Shown in pieces: positions 12,388 to 21,851 of a stretch of 64,000 nucleotides of DNA. A program made the translations under genes and the position numbers. The stretch is taken from the NCBI GenBank assembly GCA_001769275.1, contig MEOQ01000012.1, positions 81,633 to 145,632 on the forward strand. The letters are read 5' to 3'. The stretch comes from Bacteroidetes bacterium GWF2_43_63. Its GTDB lineage: Bacteria > Bacteroidota > Bacteroidia > Bacteroidales > DTU049. The first letter of the stretch is position 1. Each line of letters opens with the position of its first letter. The notes under the pieces are model-generated. The model saw only the letters and a list, made by a program, of their open reading frames with translations. It made no database searches and was not told the origin of the DNA.

Positions 12388-13251
12388 CTATAAAGCTTCG
12401 GCCGAATGATAGGATGATCGCACCAATGGACCACTCTCAACATGGCTGAACCCAAGCTCCAGAGCCAGCTTTCGGATATATGCAAATTCTTCCGGCGTGT
12501 AATATTTTTCAACGACATGATTTTCATGGCGTGGCTGCAAATACTGGCCAACAGTCAAAATACTACAACCTGTTGCCCTAATATCCTTTATTGTTTCCGC
12601 AATCTCTTCCATCGATTCCCCCAACCCGGTCATTATTCCACTCTTTACACGTAATCCCATCGATAAGGCAATGCGTAACACTTCAAGACTTCTGTCGTAT
12701 TGAGCTACCGACCTGATCTGTGGCGTAAGCCTCCTGACCGTTTCTATGTTGTGGCTGAATATATCCGGTTTTGCATCGGCTATGATTTTTATAAGCTCAT
12801 GTTTTGCATGGAAATCCGGGACAAGCACTTCGATTGAAACAGTGGGATTCTTGGTGCGTACAGCAGCAATGCAGTCGGCCCAATGCTGAGCACCTTCATC
12901 TTTCAGATCGTCGCGCGTAACCGATGTTATGACGCAATGACGAAGTTTGAAATGCGCTACTGTAGTAGCCAGGTTTTCCGGTTCGGTATTGTCGGGTGCC
13001 AGCGGCCTGGTGTGGTCTACTGCGCAAAAACGACAATTTCGAGTACAGGAATTGCCGAGAATCATAAATGTTGCTGCGCCCGCAGCCCAGCATTCGCCGA
13101 TGTTCGGACATTTTCCGCTTTCGCAAATTGTATGCAGGCAGCCTTCAGACAACGCTGATTTCATTTTTGAATAAACATCGGCTGATGGAAGACGACTTTT
13201 AAGCCATTTTGGTTTTATGGCTTTGGGTCTGTTTGATTCGTTTTGTATCAT
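12388..13251 (-). CDS. lipA: Lipoyl synthase (radical SAM)
   Basis: Inserts two sulfurs into the octanoyl chain on lipoyl-dependent enzymes (pyruvate and 2-oxoglutarate dehydrogenases, glycine cleavage). Both iron-sulfur sites are intact: the auxiliary cluster motif CESGKCPNIGEC (Cys43, 48, 54) and the radical SAM motif CTRNCRFC (Cys69, 73, 76). The C-terminal RSSYHS motif that supplies the auxiliary-cluster serine is also present. 287 residues, normal length. The start is 9 nt after the stop of the upstream barrel protein gene, so the two are probably co-transcribed. No lipB lies nearby. Confidence 0.97.
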   Translation of the reverse strand: MIQNESNRPKAIKPKWLKSRLPSADVYSKMKSALSEGCLHTICESGKCPNIGECWAAGAATFMILGNSCTRNCRFCAVDHTRPLAPDNTEPENLATTVAHFKLRHCVITSVTRDDLKDEGAQHWADCIAAVRTKNPTVSIEVLVPDFHAKHELIKIIADAKPDIFSHNIETVRRLTPQIRSVAQYDRSLEVLRIALSMGLRVKSGIMTGLGESMEEIAETIKDIRATGCSILTVGQYLQPRHENHVVEKYYTPEEFAYIRKLALELGFSHVESGPLVRSSYHSAEAL

Positions 13252-13260
13252 TGAAAAATA

Positions 13261-14025
13261 TCAGGGATTATATCGCTTTCCAAAATTTGCAGAAATATAG
13301 AAAGTGATGAAAAAGTTTTTGTTTTCGTTGAAGGCCATGATGGGAATTTTCTTTGCGAAAACGTCAGCAGTAATGCCGGCTTCAACATATCTTAATGTGC
13401 TTTTTTCCGGACCATACTCAAAACTTACTCCTGCCTTGAAATATGCTCCCGGGTAGAACTTGCTTTCGCTAAAGCCTTCGAGGAAAGGGCCTCGTCCGTA
13501 AATATTCGAAAGATTGTGTTCCTCTGAATTGTAGCGCTGCAGGATCAGGTCGTAATAATAGGACGATGTTGAATTGTCGAGGATATACAGATAGGTAGGT
13601 TTTGCCATGGCAATGCTGGCGCCGAAGCAATAAAACCTGCGAACATCAACTCCACCCCAATAGGGTTTTTCATTCATGACTTTAAGACTCCCGAGCCCAA
13701 TCCTGCTGAGATAAATATAATTTTGCTTGCCATAAACAAATTTGCGGGCTTCGTCAAACATATACACATTCCCCATCTTGATTTCCTTGGGATGCTTCAT
13801 GTTTACAATATCAAAATCGATAAAACGGCCGGAGTTTACTGTGTTTCGCTGTCCCCAGCGGTAACCCAGCCCCATTCCTTCGCTGTGGGCAATTAAATGA
13901 AAAGAGTACTCTCTTTTCAAAATAAAACCCGGCTCATTTCCGGTTTGGCCGGCAATCTGAGCGCGGGACGTAATAACCGAAAAAAAGCTGACTAAAAATA
14001 TGACCGATACTTTTAAAAGTCTCAT
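13261..14025 (-). CDS. Predicted outer-membrane or secreted protein, unknown function
   Basis: About 254 residues. I chose the ATG at 14025 because MRLLKVSVIFLVSFFSVITSRAQ is a good signal peptide ending in the AQ typical of this phylum; an in-frame ATG at 14058 would overlap the preceding small lipoprotein gene. The rest alternates aromatic and small residues (LIAHSEGMGLGYRWGQRN, YFKAGVSFEYGPE, FFITFYISANFGKRYNP), as in short outer-membrane barrels. No family is recognised. It lies between a 46-residue lipoprotein and lipA on one strand; the three may be one operon. Confidence 0.7.
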   Translation of the reverse strand: MRLLKVSVIFLVSFFSVITSRAQIAGQTGNEPGFILKREYSFHLIAHSEGMGLGYRWGQRNTVNSGRFIDFDIVNMKHPKEIKMGNVYMFDEARKFVYGKQNYIYLSRIGLGSLKVMNEKPYWGGVDVRRFYCFGASIAMAKPTYLYILDNSTSSYYYDLILQRYNSEEHNLSNIYGRGPFLEGFSESKFYPGAYFKAGVSFEYGPEKSTLRYVEAGITADVFAKKIPIMAFNENKNFFITFYISANFGKRYNP

Positions 14026-14058
14026 ATTACGCAGCAAACCGGCACTGGCCGGATACAC

Positions 14059-14199
14059 TTATACTCTTGTATCTTCGGCTGGAGCAGCTTTTTCAACGCT
14101 GCCGTTATGATATGCCGGGCATGAGTGCTGTGAACGACAGCCGGCAAACATTACAACCATTAAAGAAACAACAAACGCTATAGCAATTAGTTTTTTCAT
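14059..14199 (-). CDS. Small lipoprotein, 46 residues
   Basis: Short gene read directly from the sequence: starts MKKLIAIAFVVSLMVVMFAG with a lipobox (FAGC) and then RSQHSCPAYHNGSV..., ending ...EDTRV. The acylated cysteine would leave a mature peptide of about 26 residues. The -7 box TAATTTTG (14223-14230) lies about 23 nt before the ATG and overlaps a 16-bp palindrome. The gene downstream begins 33 nt after the stop. Function unknown; such mini-lipoproteins are common in this phylum. A clear start, signal and lipobox make it likely real. Confidence 0.7.
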   Translation of the reverse strand: MKKLIAIAFVVSLMVVMFAGCRSQHSCPAYHNGSVEKAAPAEDTRV

Positions 14200-14212
14200 A
14201 AGAGTTTGATTT

Positions 14213-14228
14213 TTTGAACGTTCAAAAT
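14213..14228. promoter_or_regulatory. 16-bp perfect palindrome over the lipoprotein promoter
   Basis: TTTTGAACGTTCAAAA is a perfect inverted repeat. It covers the end of the minus-strand -7 box and the predicted start site of the lipoprotein gene, so it could be an operator. A plus-strand box TAATTTTG for ung lies at 14254-14261. Confidence 0.45.
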
Positions 14229-14316
14229 TAATAAATTCTTCGAGACTAGGAAATAATTTTGCGTAATTTTACACTCACTTCATTCAAATTAACGTTTTTA
14301 CGCAAAGAAAAATTGC

Positions 14317-14994
14317 ATGACAAGTATCGAGCCAAAAATAGAATCTTCCTGGAAAAAGCTGCTGGCCGATGAATTTCATAAGCCATACTTCAACGAATTG
14401 AAAAATTTCCTGATGGCGGAAAAACTGAAATATGCTGTGTTTCCGCCAGGAGACAAGATCTTCAACGCTTTTAATCTGACCCCTTTCGATAAAGTGAAAG
14501 TTGTAATTCTTGGTCAAGATCCCTATCATGGCCGCGGCCAGGCCCATGGACTCTGCTTTTCGGTTAATCCGGGCATCGCTTTTCCTCCCTCACTTGGGAA
14601 CATTTTAAAGGAACTCAAATCTGATTTGGGAATAATACCGCCTGCCACAGGAGAACTCAGCGCCTGGGCTACTCAGGGAGTATTGCTTATCAACACGGTC
14701 CTGACTGTTCGCGAAAACACACCGGAATCGCATAAAAACAAAGGATGGGAGAAATTTACCGATAGTGTCATCCAGCATATTTCCGAAAAAAAAGAACACG
14801 TGGTTTTTATTCTGTGGGGCAACAATGCCAAAGTGAAAACACAGCTTATAGACACTTCAAAACATTGCATATTATCTGCCGCACATCCTTCGCCATTATC
14901 GGCTTCCAGAGGCTTCTTCGGCTGCCGGCACTTTTCAAAAACAAACGAATATCTGATCAGTAAAAATATTGAACCAATCGACTGGCGTTTGTGA
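14317..14994 (+). CDS. ung: Uracil-DNA glycosylase, family 1
   Basis: Removes uracil from DNA at the start of base-excision repair. The water-activating motif GQDPYHGRGQAHGLCFSV has the catalytic Asp at residue 68. The leucine-intercalation loop motif HPSPLSASRGF lies near the C-terminus (the His is catalytic), and LLINTVLTVRENTPESHKNK is the usual Asn-containing uracil-recognition block. 225 residues, as expected. A -7 box TAATTTTG at 14254-14261 predicts a leader of about 50 nt. Its stop overlaps the start of the next gene by 4 nt. Confidence 0.97.
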   Translation: MTSIEPKIESSWKKLLADEFHKPYFNELKNFLMAEKLKYAVFPPGDKIFNAFNLTPFDKVKVVILGQDPYHGRGQAHGLCFSVNPGIAFPPSLGNILKELKSDLGIIPPATGELSAWATQGVLLINTVLTVRENTPESHKNKGWEKFTDSVIQHISEKKEHVVFILWGNNAKVKTQLIDTSKHCILSAAHPSPLSASRGFFGCRHFSKTNEYLISKNIEPIDWRL

Positions 14995-16709
14995 ATAAGG
15001 CAATATTGATATCACTCCTGCTGATGCTATCACTGACTTTGATGAGTCAGAAACATGTTGTTATTGCAACCGACAGCGATGAAAACACCGAATTAATTTC
15101 TTTTGCTGACTCAGTTGAACTGGAATCCTACATTCAGAAATTGCTCCGTCAACATTTTGCTGATGGCTTTTTATACGCGACTTACAATTATCAGCAACCC
15201 TGGTCATCAGAAAAACCATACGTGTTCATTTCACTAAATGAAAAAACTGCATTAAAGCAAATCGCTCCCGGAAACGCTGATGGAGCGGTTCTACGCAGCA
15301 TCGGATTCAATGAAAGAAAAATAAATAAATGGCAAATACCTGATCCGGAGCGGATTCTTGAATGGGAAAATAAAATTGTTAGTTATTACGAAAATAATGG
15401 ATTCCCATTTGCCTCTGTTTCATTCAAAATCGACTCTGTTAAAAATGATTCCGTCAACGCTTCATGGGTCGTACAACCCGGTCCTGTTGTGCTTTTCGAC
15501 AGTATTGTTCAAAAAGGAAAATACAAGCCTTCCATTGGGTATATGTCGAGCTGGCTGAATATTGAAAAGGGTAAAGCATATGATGAAAGAAAAATTATTG
15601 CATACCAGCGAAAACTAAAAATGAGCGACCTTGTTGATGAGGAAAGACCCATGCAAGTTCACTTCACCAACGGAAAAGCCAAATTGTATTTTTTTCTGAA
15701 AAAGAAAAAATCAAATTCCTTTGATGGCATTCTCGGTTTTTCGCCCGACAGGGATAATCCCGCAAAAATAGTGTTCAACGGCGATGTAAATCTCAAACTC
15801 GCGAATTCTTTTAACCACGGTGATATTATAGCCCTTAAATGGAAAAGCAGTGCCAATAAATCGCAGGAAGTAAATATTAAAGCTTCTGTACCCTACCTCA
15901 TCAATCTTCCGGTTGGTATTAATGCAAGCCTGGATATTTACAAAAGAGACACGCTGTACGTGAAAACAAAGCAGCATTATGGCGTGAACTTTTACTCAGG
16001 GATTGCAAGTGAAATAGAATTTTTTGCAGAGAACACAGAAACAAGGGTAATTGATCAGACTATTTTTGAAACTGCCACAACGCTCCCGGCATGGGCTGAC
16101 AGCCGCACAACGGCAGGCGGATTGCGCATTTTTGTGCCTTCTGTTGACAACTTGATTGTACCCCACAAAGGATTTATTCTCAGCTTCGAATCGTCGGCTG
16201 GAAAAAAGAAAATTATTAAAAGTTCCAATGCTGCGGATGGGCTTTATGATAGTATCGATCTGGAGACCATTGTCATTGCCGGAACTGGCGAAATATCGCT
16301 CTACATGCCGGTTGCAGGTGCACTCCATTTTATGGGAGAAACCCGTTTCGGAATGATTGATGCACCAAAACTTTTTGAAAACGATTTGTATCTTATTGGC
16401 GGATTGCGCGTGTTGCGTGGCTTTGACGAAAAAAGCATGCCGGTTTCCATGTATTCTGTTTCAACGACCGAGCTTAGATTTTTCTTTGAAAAGTACAGTT
16501 ATCTGGCTCTTTTTGCTGATTATGGAATAGTGAATCAAATGGTTAATACAGTGCTCAAAGACCGGTATTATTTTTCGACCGGAACAGGACTATCATTCAA
16601 TACAAAAGCAGGAATATTCAATATATTTTACGCTTTAGGGAAACAAAATCCCGGCGCATTCTCGCTGAAAAACGGCAAAGTGCATTTCGGATTTGTCACC
16701 CGATTTTAA
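14991..16709 (+). CDS. Omp85/TamA-like outer-membrane barrel protein
   Basis: Starts with GTG in a GTGA overlap with the ung stop. MNKAILISLLLMLSLTLMSQ is a signal peptide. Residues about 30-240 look like POTRA-type repeats (for example NKIVSYYENNGFPFASVSF and EKGKAYDERKIIAYQRKLK), and the C-terminal half is a barrel ending KVHFGFVTRF with the final Phe typical of proteins inserted by BamA. It resembles BamA/TamA-like proteins but is short (572 residues). A role in outer-membrane protein or lipid assembly is inferred, not shown. Coupling to ung is probably only positional. Confidence 0.75.
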   Translation: MNKAILISLLLMLSLTLMSQKHVVIATDSDENTELISFADSVELESYIQKLLRQHFADGFLYATYNYQQPWSSEKPYVFISLNEKTALKQIAPGNADGAVLRSIGFNERKINKWQIPDPERILEWENKIVSYYENNGFPFASVSFKIDSVKNDSVNASWVVQPGPVVLFDSIVQKGKYKPSIGYMSSWLNIEKGKAYDERKIIAYQRKLKMSDLVDEERPMQVHFTNGKAKLYFFLKKKKSNSFDGILGFSPDRDNPAKIVFNGDVNLKLANSFNHGDIIALKWKSSANKSQEVNIKASVPYLINLPVGINASLDIYKRDTLYVKTKQHYGVNFYSGIASEIEFFAENTETRVIDQTIFETATTLPAWADSRTTAGGLRIFVPSVDNLIVPHKGFILSFESSAGKKKIIKSSNAADGLYDSIDLETIVIAGTGEISLYMPVAGALHFMGETRFGMIDAPKLFENDLYLIGGLRVLRGFDEKSMPVSMYSVSTTELRFFFEKYSYLALFADYGIVNQMVNTVLKDRYYFSTGTGLSFNTKAGIFNIFYALGKQNPGAFSLKNGKVHFGFVTRF

Positions 16710-16710
16710 T

Positions 16711-17427
16711 TTACTTCCGACAGAAAATATTGTATTTCAAAATGCACCAGATGGCTCTGAAACCGTCTTTTGCTTTGATTTTCTTTCCTTCATCGTAGGT
16801 GCGTCCATAATATGAAATGCCAACCTCGTAAATGCGCACATTTTTAATTCTTGAAACTTTTGCAGTCACCTCGGGCTCAAAGCCAAATCGCCTCTCGCGC
16901 AGATTCAGACTTTTGATAATGTCAGCTTTGAAAAGTTTGTAGCATGTTTCCATATCTGTCAGATTCAGATTTGTGAACATGTTGGAGAGTCGCGTTAAAA
17001 ACCGGTTACCGATAGAATGCCAGAAGAACAGGATCCGGTGCGGGTTCCCGCCAATGAAGCGCGAACCATAAACCACATCTGCGTTGCCTTCAACAATGGG
17101 TTTCAGCAAATCGTTGTATTCGCGCGGATCATATTCAAGGTCCGCATCCTGGATGATAATAAAATCTCCGGTTGCTTCCTTAATTCCACGATGCAATGCC
17201 GCACCTTTTCCCATGTTTTTCGGCTGCGAAAATATTTTTATACCGGCATCGGGATTTGCTGAAGCATATTTTTCGAGAACTTCAATCGTATTGTCTTTTG
17301 AAAAATCATTTACAATAATGATTTCTTTTTCAAGATTACTGATGAGTTTCACATCCATGATTCGGTCAAGAATCAGATGAATTGTCTTTGCTTCATTATA
17401 AGCCGGGATGACAATCGAAATGATCAT
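16711..17427 (-). CDS. Glycosyltransferase family 2 (dolichol-phosphate mannosyltransferase-like)
   Basis: GT-A enzyme. [31 protein letters not shown] and the metal-binding DADLEYDP are the classic GT2 motifs. The sequence resembles DPM1-like enzymes that charge polyprenyl phosphate with a sugar, and it has no C-terminal membrane segments. Its divergent neighbour is a large membrane protein that could use such a lipid-linked sugar; this is an inference. 238 residues, normal for the soluble form. The two genes face away from each other across 85 nt with back-to-back promoters. Confidence 0.88.
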   Translation of the reverse strand: MIISIVIPAYNEAKTIHLILDRIMDVKLISNLEKEIIIVNDFSKDNTIEVLEKYASANPDAGIKIFSQPKNMGKGAALHRGIKEATGDFIIIQDADLEYDPREYNDLLKPIVEGNADVVYGSRFIGGNPHRILFFWHSIGNRFLTRLSNMFTNLNLTDMETCYKLFKADIIKSLNLRERRFGFEPEVTAKVSRIKNVRIYEVGISYYGRTYDEGKKIKAKDGFRAIWCILKYNIFCRK

Positions 17428-17447
17428 ATTACTAACGTTTTGGACTT

Positions 17448-17493
17448 CAAATGTACATGTTTATTGATAATTTGCACAAATAATCTACATTTG
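17448..17493. promoter_or_regulatory. Overlapping divergent promoters
   Basis: Plus strand: TTG (17464-17466), 19 nt, TACATTTG (17486-17493), about 16 nt of leader before the ATG at 17513. Minus strand: TACATTTG (17448-17455) with TTTG (17477-17480) 21 nt upstream. The two -33 boxes are interleaved, so polymerase binding to one would block the other. Confidence 0.6.
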
Positions 17494-17512
17494 CATTCAA
17501 AGAATTATCCCA

Positions 17513-19351
17513 ATGAAACAAAATAATTCGCCGGTTTCACTTTTTTTATTTTTGCTTTTAGCCGCATATTTAGTCATCAGCAACTTGATGTTTTTTCCCA
17601 ACCAGATTATCTGCTATGATGTTTACGGATACTATCTTTACCTTCCGCAGACTTTTATTTATAACGATCTGAGCATTCATAATTTTGACCAGGTAAATTC
17701 ATTATTGCAGCAATACGGCAACAGCTCAACATTCTATCAGGCATCGATGCTGGAGGATGGCACTTATGTGATGAAGTACTCCATGGGAATGGCCATCTTG
17801 TTTTCTCCATTTTTCTTTATTGCGCACTTTCTGGCTCCATATCTCGGCTACGCTGCTGATGGCTATTCTTTCCCCTATCAGTTTTCTTTATTGATCGGAG
17901 GAATTCTTTATTCCATTGCAGGACTCTGGTTTTTAGGGAAAGTGCTTTTGAAATATCTGAGCGACAGAATTACTGCAATCACGCTGCTATTGATTGTCAT
18001 TGCTACGAATTTTCTGCCACACATAGGCATGTACGGGCAAAATGCGATGTCGCACAATTATTTGTTTGCCCTCTATTGTATGGCTTTGTGGTTCACTGTA
18101 AGATGGCACGAAACATTCCGACTGAAATTTATCGTCTTTCTTGGCCTGGTATGCGGGCTTGCAATACTTAGCCGCCCGACAGAAATTGTAATACTTGCCA
18201 TTCCTGCCTTATGGAGTGTTGATTCGTGGAAAGCATTGCAGGAAAAATTCAAAACTATATTTAATCATTTTGGACAGATGGCGGTGTTCGGCTTCATTGT
18301 GCTGGCGCTGGGCTTCTGCCAGCTGCTGTACTGGAAATTGCACACCGGTCACTTTTTGTATTACAGTTATGGATCCAATCCAGGTGAGGGAATGGAGTTT
18401 TTTTCACCCTACATCACCGAAGTTTTGTTTAGTTTCAGAAAAGGGTGGTTGATTTACACACCCATCATGATTCTTGCCTTCTCAGGATTCATTGTACTGT
18501 TTAATAAAAACAGAAAAATATTCTGGGCTCTGCTGGCTTACTCAATTTTCAATCTGTATCTGGTTTCGTGCTGGTCTACGTGGTGGTATGCACAATCGTA
18601 CAGTCAACGCTCGCTGGTGCCGGCATTAGCAGTGATGAGCATTCCGCTGGGGTTCTTTCTCACATGGGTGGCTGGAAGAAAAATAATTTTAAAGTCTGCA
18701 ATTTCGCTGGTAATTGTCTTTTTGGTTTTCCTCAACATATTTCAGATATGGCAGTTTCATGTCGGAATACTGGATGGAGACCGCATGACCAGAGAATATT
18801 ATTTCAGTACTTTTTTATCGACTTCAGTAAGTGATAAAGAAAAAGAGCTCCTGCTCATCGACCGACGCAGATATGAAATCAACAATTTCGACAACGAACA
18901 GGAGTATAAAAGCACCCTGAATAAACAACTCAGTTTTGAGGATGACACAATTATTGATTCGGTTATTCCGGCTGACGGCCAGCGCTATTGCCTGATTGAT
19001 TCAGCATCTCCATACACTCCGGTTATTGAGATTCCATATTCCGAACTAACGAAGAAAGATCATGCATGGCTGAGAGTTCGTGCTAAAATATTTCCCGTTA
19101 CCCCACCCGATTCGCTCAAGGTAGCCTTGGTTTTACACTTTTCGCATAAAGGATTTCCCTATCAATACAGAACTATTGAGAGTCCACGCATGGAATTGAA
19201 GCCAGGTGTATGGAACGAAGTGAAATTTGATTACCTGACGCCTGAAGTAAGAAACAAGAGTGATATTTTCAGGACATTTGTGTGGAACATGGCTGGAGGA
19301 TCAGTGCTGGTGGATCAGCTATCTCTTGAGGTTTTTGAACCCACGAAGTAA
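17513..19351 (+). CDS. Multi-spanning membrane protein, possible lipid-linked sugar transferase
   Basis: 612 residues. The first 430 or so are mostly hydrophobic helices, with a conserved-looking first loop (QIICYDVYGYYLYLP). The last 180 or so residues are a soluble, probably periplasmic, beta-rich domain. The arrangement recalls GT-C transferases of the PMT/ArnT type, which use polyprenyl-phosphate sugars on the periplasmic side, but I cannot name the acid motif with confidence. The divergent GT2 gene could supply the lipid-linked sugar. Confidence 0.6.
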   Translation: MKQNNSPVSLFLFLLLAAYLVISNLMFFPNQIICYDVYGYYLYLPQTFIYNDLSIHNFDQVNSLLQQYGNSSTFYQASMLEDGTYVMKYSMGMAILFSPFFFIAHFLAPYLGYAADGYSFPYQFSLLIGGILYSIAGLWFLGKVLLKYLSDRITAITLLLIVIATNFLPHIGMYGQNAMSHNYLFALYCMALWFTVRWHETFRLKFIVFLGLVCGLAILSRPTEIVILAIPALWSVDSWKALQEKFKTIFNHFGQMAVFGFIVLALGFCQLLYWKLHTGHFLYYSYGSNPGEGMEFFSPYITEVLFSFRKGWLIYTPIMILAFSGFIVLFNKNRKIFWALLAYSIFNLYLVSCWSTWWYAQSYSQRSLVPALAVMSIPLGFFLTWVAGRKIILKSAISLVIVFLVFLNIFQIWQFHVGILDGDRMTREYYFSTFLSTSVSDKEKELLLIDRRRYEINNFDNEQEYKSTLNKQLSFEDDTIIDSVIPADGQRYCLIDSASPYTPVIEIPYSELTKKDHAWLRVRAKIFPVTPPDSLKVALVLHFSHKGFPYQYRTIESPRMELKPGVWNEVKFDYLTPEVRNKSDIFRTFVWNMAGGSVLVDQLSLEVFEPTK

Positions 19352-20848
19352 TCAGAAATCCGGGCAGGCATCTTTGTAATAGCGTTTGCCTTTGTGGAAG
19401 TCTGAGCGTCCTTTCTTACAATGTCCTTTGGCAAAACTCATTTTCCAGCTTACATAAATGTCGGATCCGTAAAAATCGAACCAGCCGGTCCAGGAAGAGA
19501 AATAATCTGTACCAATGGTCAGGTTCCAAATCCTTACGGCAAGTCCAGCACGCAGCCGGTTCCACTCGTAAACAGACAAAGGGATGCTGAGTTCAAACCT
19601 GCGTTTTTCGAATCGCGGCGTAAAGCTGAGTTGCGTGGGTCGTATTACTGAATTCTTAAACACCGGCGTTGGATAAACAAACGAAGTATTGAAAAACCAG
19701 TATCCTGCCGGATGCCACTCATATTGCAGCGATACAGCAGTTGGCAAACCAATGGTGAACTCTCTTTCATCAGCTTCAGCGGTGTGTGCAAAATGAGTAT
19801 TGAATCCGGATGTAAAGCCATCTACATTTTGAGGATCGAAACGATCAAAACCAGGCCAATAAGTCTGCGCATTATCGAACGAATAAACGAATGCATTGTC
19901 GCGAAATTTGACATATCCAAGATCAAGAATGCTGATACCGATTTTGTATTTGTATGAACTCCACTTCTGGGCACACAACTGACGCACCCGCATAAATCCA
20001 TTTCCATCGCGTTTTTTCTGAAATACAAAACCCAGATCGGCAGCCCAACCGCCACCCAGCGTGAGCCCATGATCGGTGGTGTATTCATTATTTGAATAAT
20101 CCATGGGCATCGACGAAGCGTATTGCGCATCAAGCTCCTCGACCGATAGCGTAGAATCATCATAAATGATATAATTCGCATAAGGAACATTGAAGAAGGA
20201 ACCTCCCAGCCCCATTGTTTTCTTTAGCGTGCCACCGATGGCCATATAAGTCGAAGAAAAAGTTGTAAATGCTTTTGAATAGCTAAGGGCAATTTCGCCC
20301 CACGACAAGGCCGCTGTCTTCATTTTTCGCAATTCGTAAAATTCATCATGCTGTGGTTCGAAATCAATTCCTTCATAAATAAATTTCGAGGTATGATGTT
20401 CAATTCCCCGGGTGCTGCCGGCGCCGCGCACCGACAGCTGGAACCCAAAAGCCTGGTCGCCTTTGCACAGCATGAATGAAGGCAATTCAATGCGAGTACT
20501 GAAGTTTGCGTGCAGTTTTCGCTCTTTATCGTAAGTGTCTTTCAGTATCGGTGATTCCTCGCCAAAATCAACCGCTGGCGACAAAATTTCAAGAAAGTAA
20601 AGCTCTTCGTGCGGTACATACAGACTGTTGTTTTCGCCAAATGCATCGAGCGTGACAATGTTTATATCGAGCCAGTATTTTGAATCTACCATGCCGGCAG
20701 GATTAATCAAATTGGAGTTGATGCCCGCATAATTGCTATTGACAACTCCCCACATTTCCTGACTAAAAATCCGCTGTAGGGGGCTAATAATCAGTGCCAC
20801 GAATAACATAATGCAACTAACCTTCATAAAAGTTCTGGTCTTTTTCAT
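19352..20848 (-). CDS. DUF5723-like outer-membrane barrel protein
   Basis: I chose the ATG at 20848 (MKKTRTFMKVSCIMLFVALI...), which gives a signal peptide ending near FSQ; an in-frame ATG at 20917 adds a non-hydrophobic tail. After the signal, VNSNYAGINSNLINPAGMVD resembles the N-terminus of DUF5723/PorV-like proteins that open with an NPA motif. The rest is a barrel of alternating strands (GGWAADLGFVFQKK, YKIGISILDLGYVKF). Near 498 residues. The C-terminus is rich in Lys and Cys (KGHCKKGRSDFHKGK), unusual for a barrel end. Function unknown. Confidence 0.7.
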   Translation of the reverse strand: MKKTRTFMKVSCIMLFVALIISPLQRIFSQEMWGVVNSNYAGINSNLINPAGMVDSKYWLDINIVTLDAFGENNSLYVPHEELYFLEILSPAVDFGEESPILKDTYDKERKLHANFSTRIELPSFMLCKGDQAFGFQLSVRGAGSTRGIEHHTSKFIYEGIDFEPQHDEFYELRKMKTAALSWGEIALSYSKAFTTFSSTYMAIGGTLKKTMGLGGSFFNVPYANYIIYDDSTLSVEELDAQYASSMPMDYSNNEYTTDHGLTLGGGWAADLGFVFQKKRDGNGFMRVRQLCAQKWSSYKYKIGISILDLGYVKFRDNAFVYSFDNAQTYWPGFDRFDPQNVDGFTSGFNTHFAHTAEADEREFTIGLPTAVSLQYEWHPAGYWFFNTSFVYPTPVFKNSVIRPTQLSFTPRFEKRRFELSIPLSVYEWNRLRAGLAVRIWNLTIGTDYFSSWTGWFDFYGSDIYVSWKMSFAKGHCKKGRSDFHKGKRYYKDACPDF

Positions 20849-20960
20849 TAATCCAACTTGCCTGCACTTCTCAAAATTGTTGAAGTCACGAATATACAAA
20901 TTATTCCATGTATTCATGCGGGGTTAATAATTTCTTTGAAAAAAATGGTACTTTAGCGTC

Positions 20961-21851
20961 ATGTTTCAGTATGTTGTTTTCATTTTCATGCAGACGCTGA
21001 TCCGGATTATGCCATTCTGGCTGATGTACGGACTCTGCAATATAAACGCTTTTCTGCTTCATCGCGTTATCCGCTATCGCCGCAAAGTAGTAATGCGGAA
21101 TTTCCAGACTGCTTTTCCGGAAAAAGATGAAAAAGAAATCCGGAAGCTTATCAGACAATTCTATCGTTATTTTGCCGACATGCTTTTCGAAGCTGGGAAA
21201 GGTTACAAAATGACGCGCCGAAAACTTGAAAAACGCTATAAGGTATTGAATCCGGAACTGATGGAGCAATACTACAAAGAGGGAAAAAGCGTCATTCTCA
21301 ATATGGCACATTTCAATAACTGGGAATGGACCACCGGTGTTTTCGGAGAAGTATTTCCGCATAAAGTTTTTGCCATTTATAAACCCATGCGGAACACGAG
21401 GATTGATGCGTTTATCCGCAAATCGCGGGAACGCAACAGCTATCATGTTGTTCCACTAAAAAACACGGGGCTCATGTTTCGCAATATGGCTCAGCAGCCA
21501 TGTGCCTTTATAATGGCTTCGGATCAGTCGCCTGTTCAGCTTGACAAAGCGTATTGGCTGGAATTTCTGCACCAGACCACAGGATTCCTGCACGGGCCTG
21601 AGATTTATGCACGCAAATTCGGACTGGCTGTGGTTTTTACTAAAGTAATAAAGACAAAGCGCGGTTATTACGAGGTGGAACTTATCCCTATAACAGAGAG
21701 TGGCAAAGATCTTCCGGAAGGACAAATAACCGCACGCTACGCGCAATTGCTCGAAGAGACTATCAGACAACAGCCTTCGCGCTGGCTTTGGTCGCACAAA
21801 CGCTGGAAAAAGAAAAAACCAGATGATAAAGAAATTTTAAAACTGACCTAA
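20961..21851 (+). CDS. Lysophospholipid acyltransferase-like (LpxL/HtrB family)
   Basis: Membrane-associated acyltransferase, related to the late acyltransferases of lipid A. The catalytic HX4[DE]-type motif is HFNNWEW (near residue 117). IMASDQSPVQ and the C-terminal WLWSHKRWKKKKP are characteristic of the LpxL/LPLAT family; the final basic stretch contacts acidic lipid. A single hydrophobic N-terminal segment (YVVFIFMQTLIRIMPFWLMY) anchors it. 296 residues, normal. The next gene begins directly after its stop. The acyl donor and acceptor cannot be told. Confidence 0.9.
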   Translation: MFQYVVFIFMQTLIRIMPFWLMYGLCNINAFLLHRVIRYRRKVVMRNFQTAFPEKDEKEIRKLIRQFYRYFADMLFEAGKGYKMTRRKLEKRYKVLNPELMEQYYKEGKSVILNMAHFNNWEWTTGVFGEVFPHKVFAIYKPMRNTRIDAFIRKSRERNSYHVVPLKNTGLMFRNMAQQPCAFIMASDQSPVQLDKAYWLEFLHQTTGFLHGPEIYARKFGLAVVFTKVIKTKRGYYEVELIPITESGKDLPEGQITARYAQLLEETIRQQPSRWLWSHKRWKKKKPDDKEILKLT

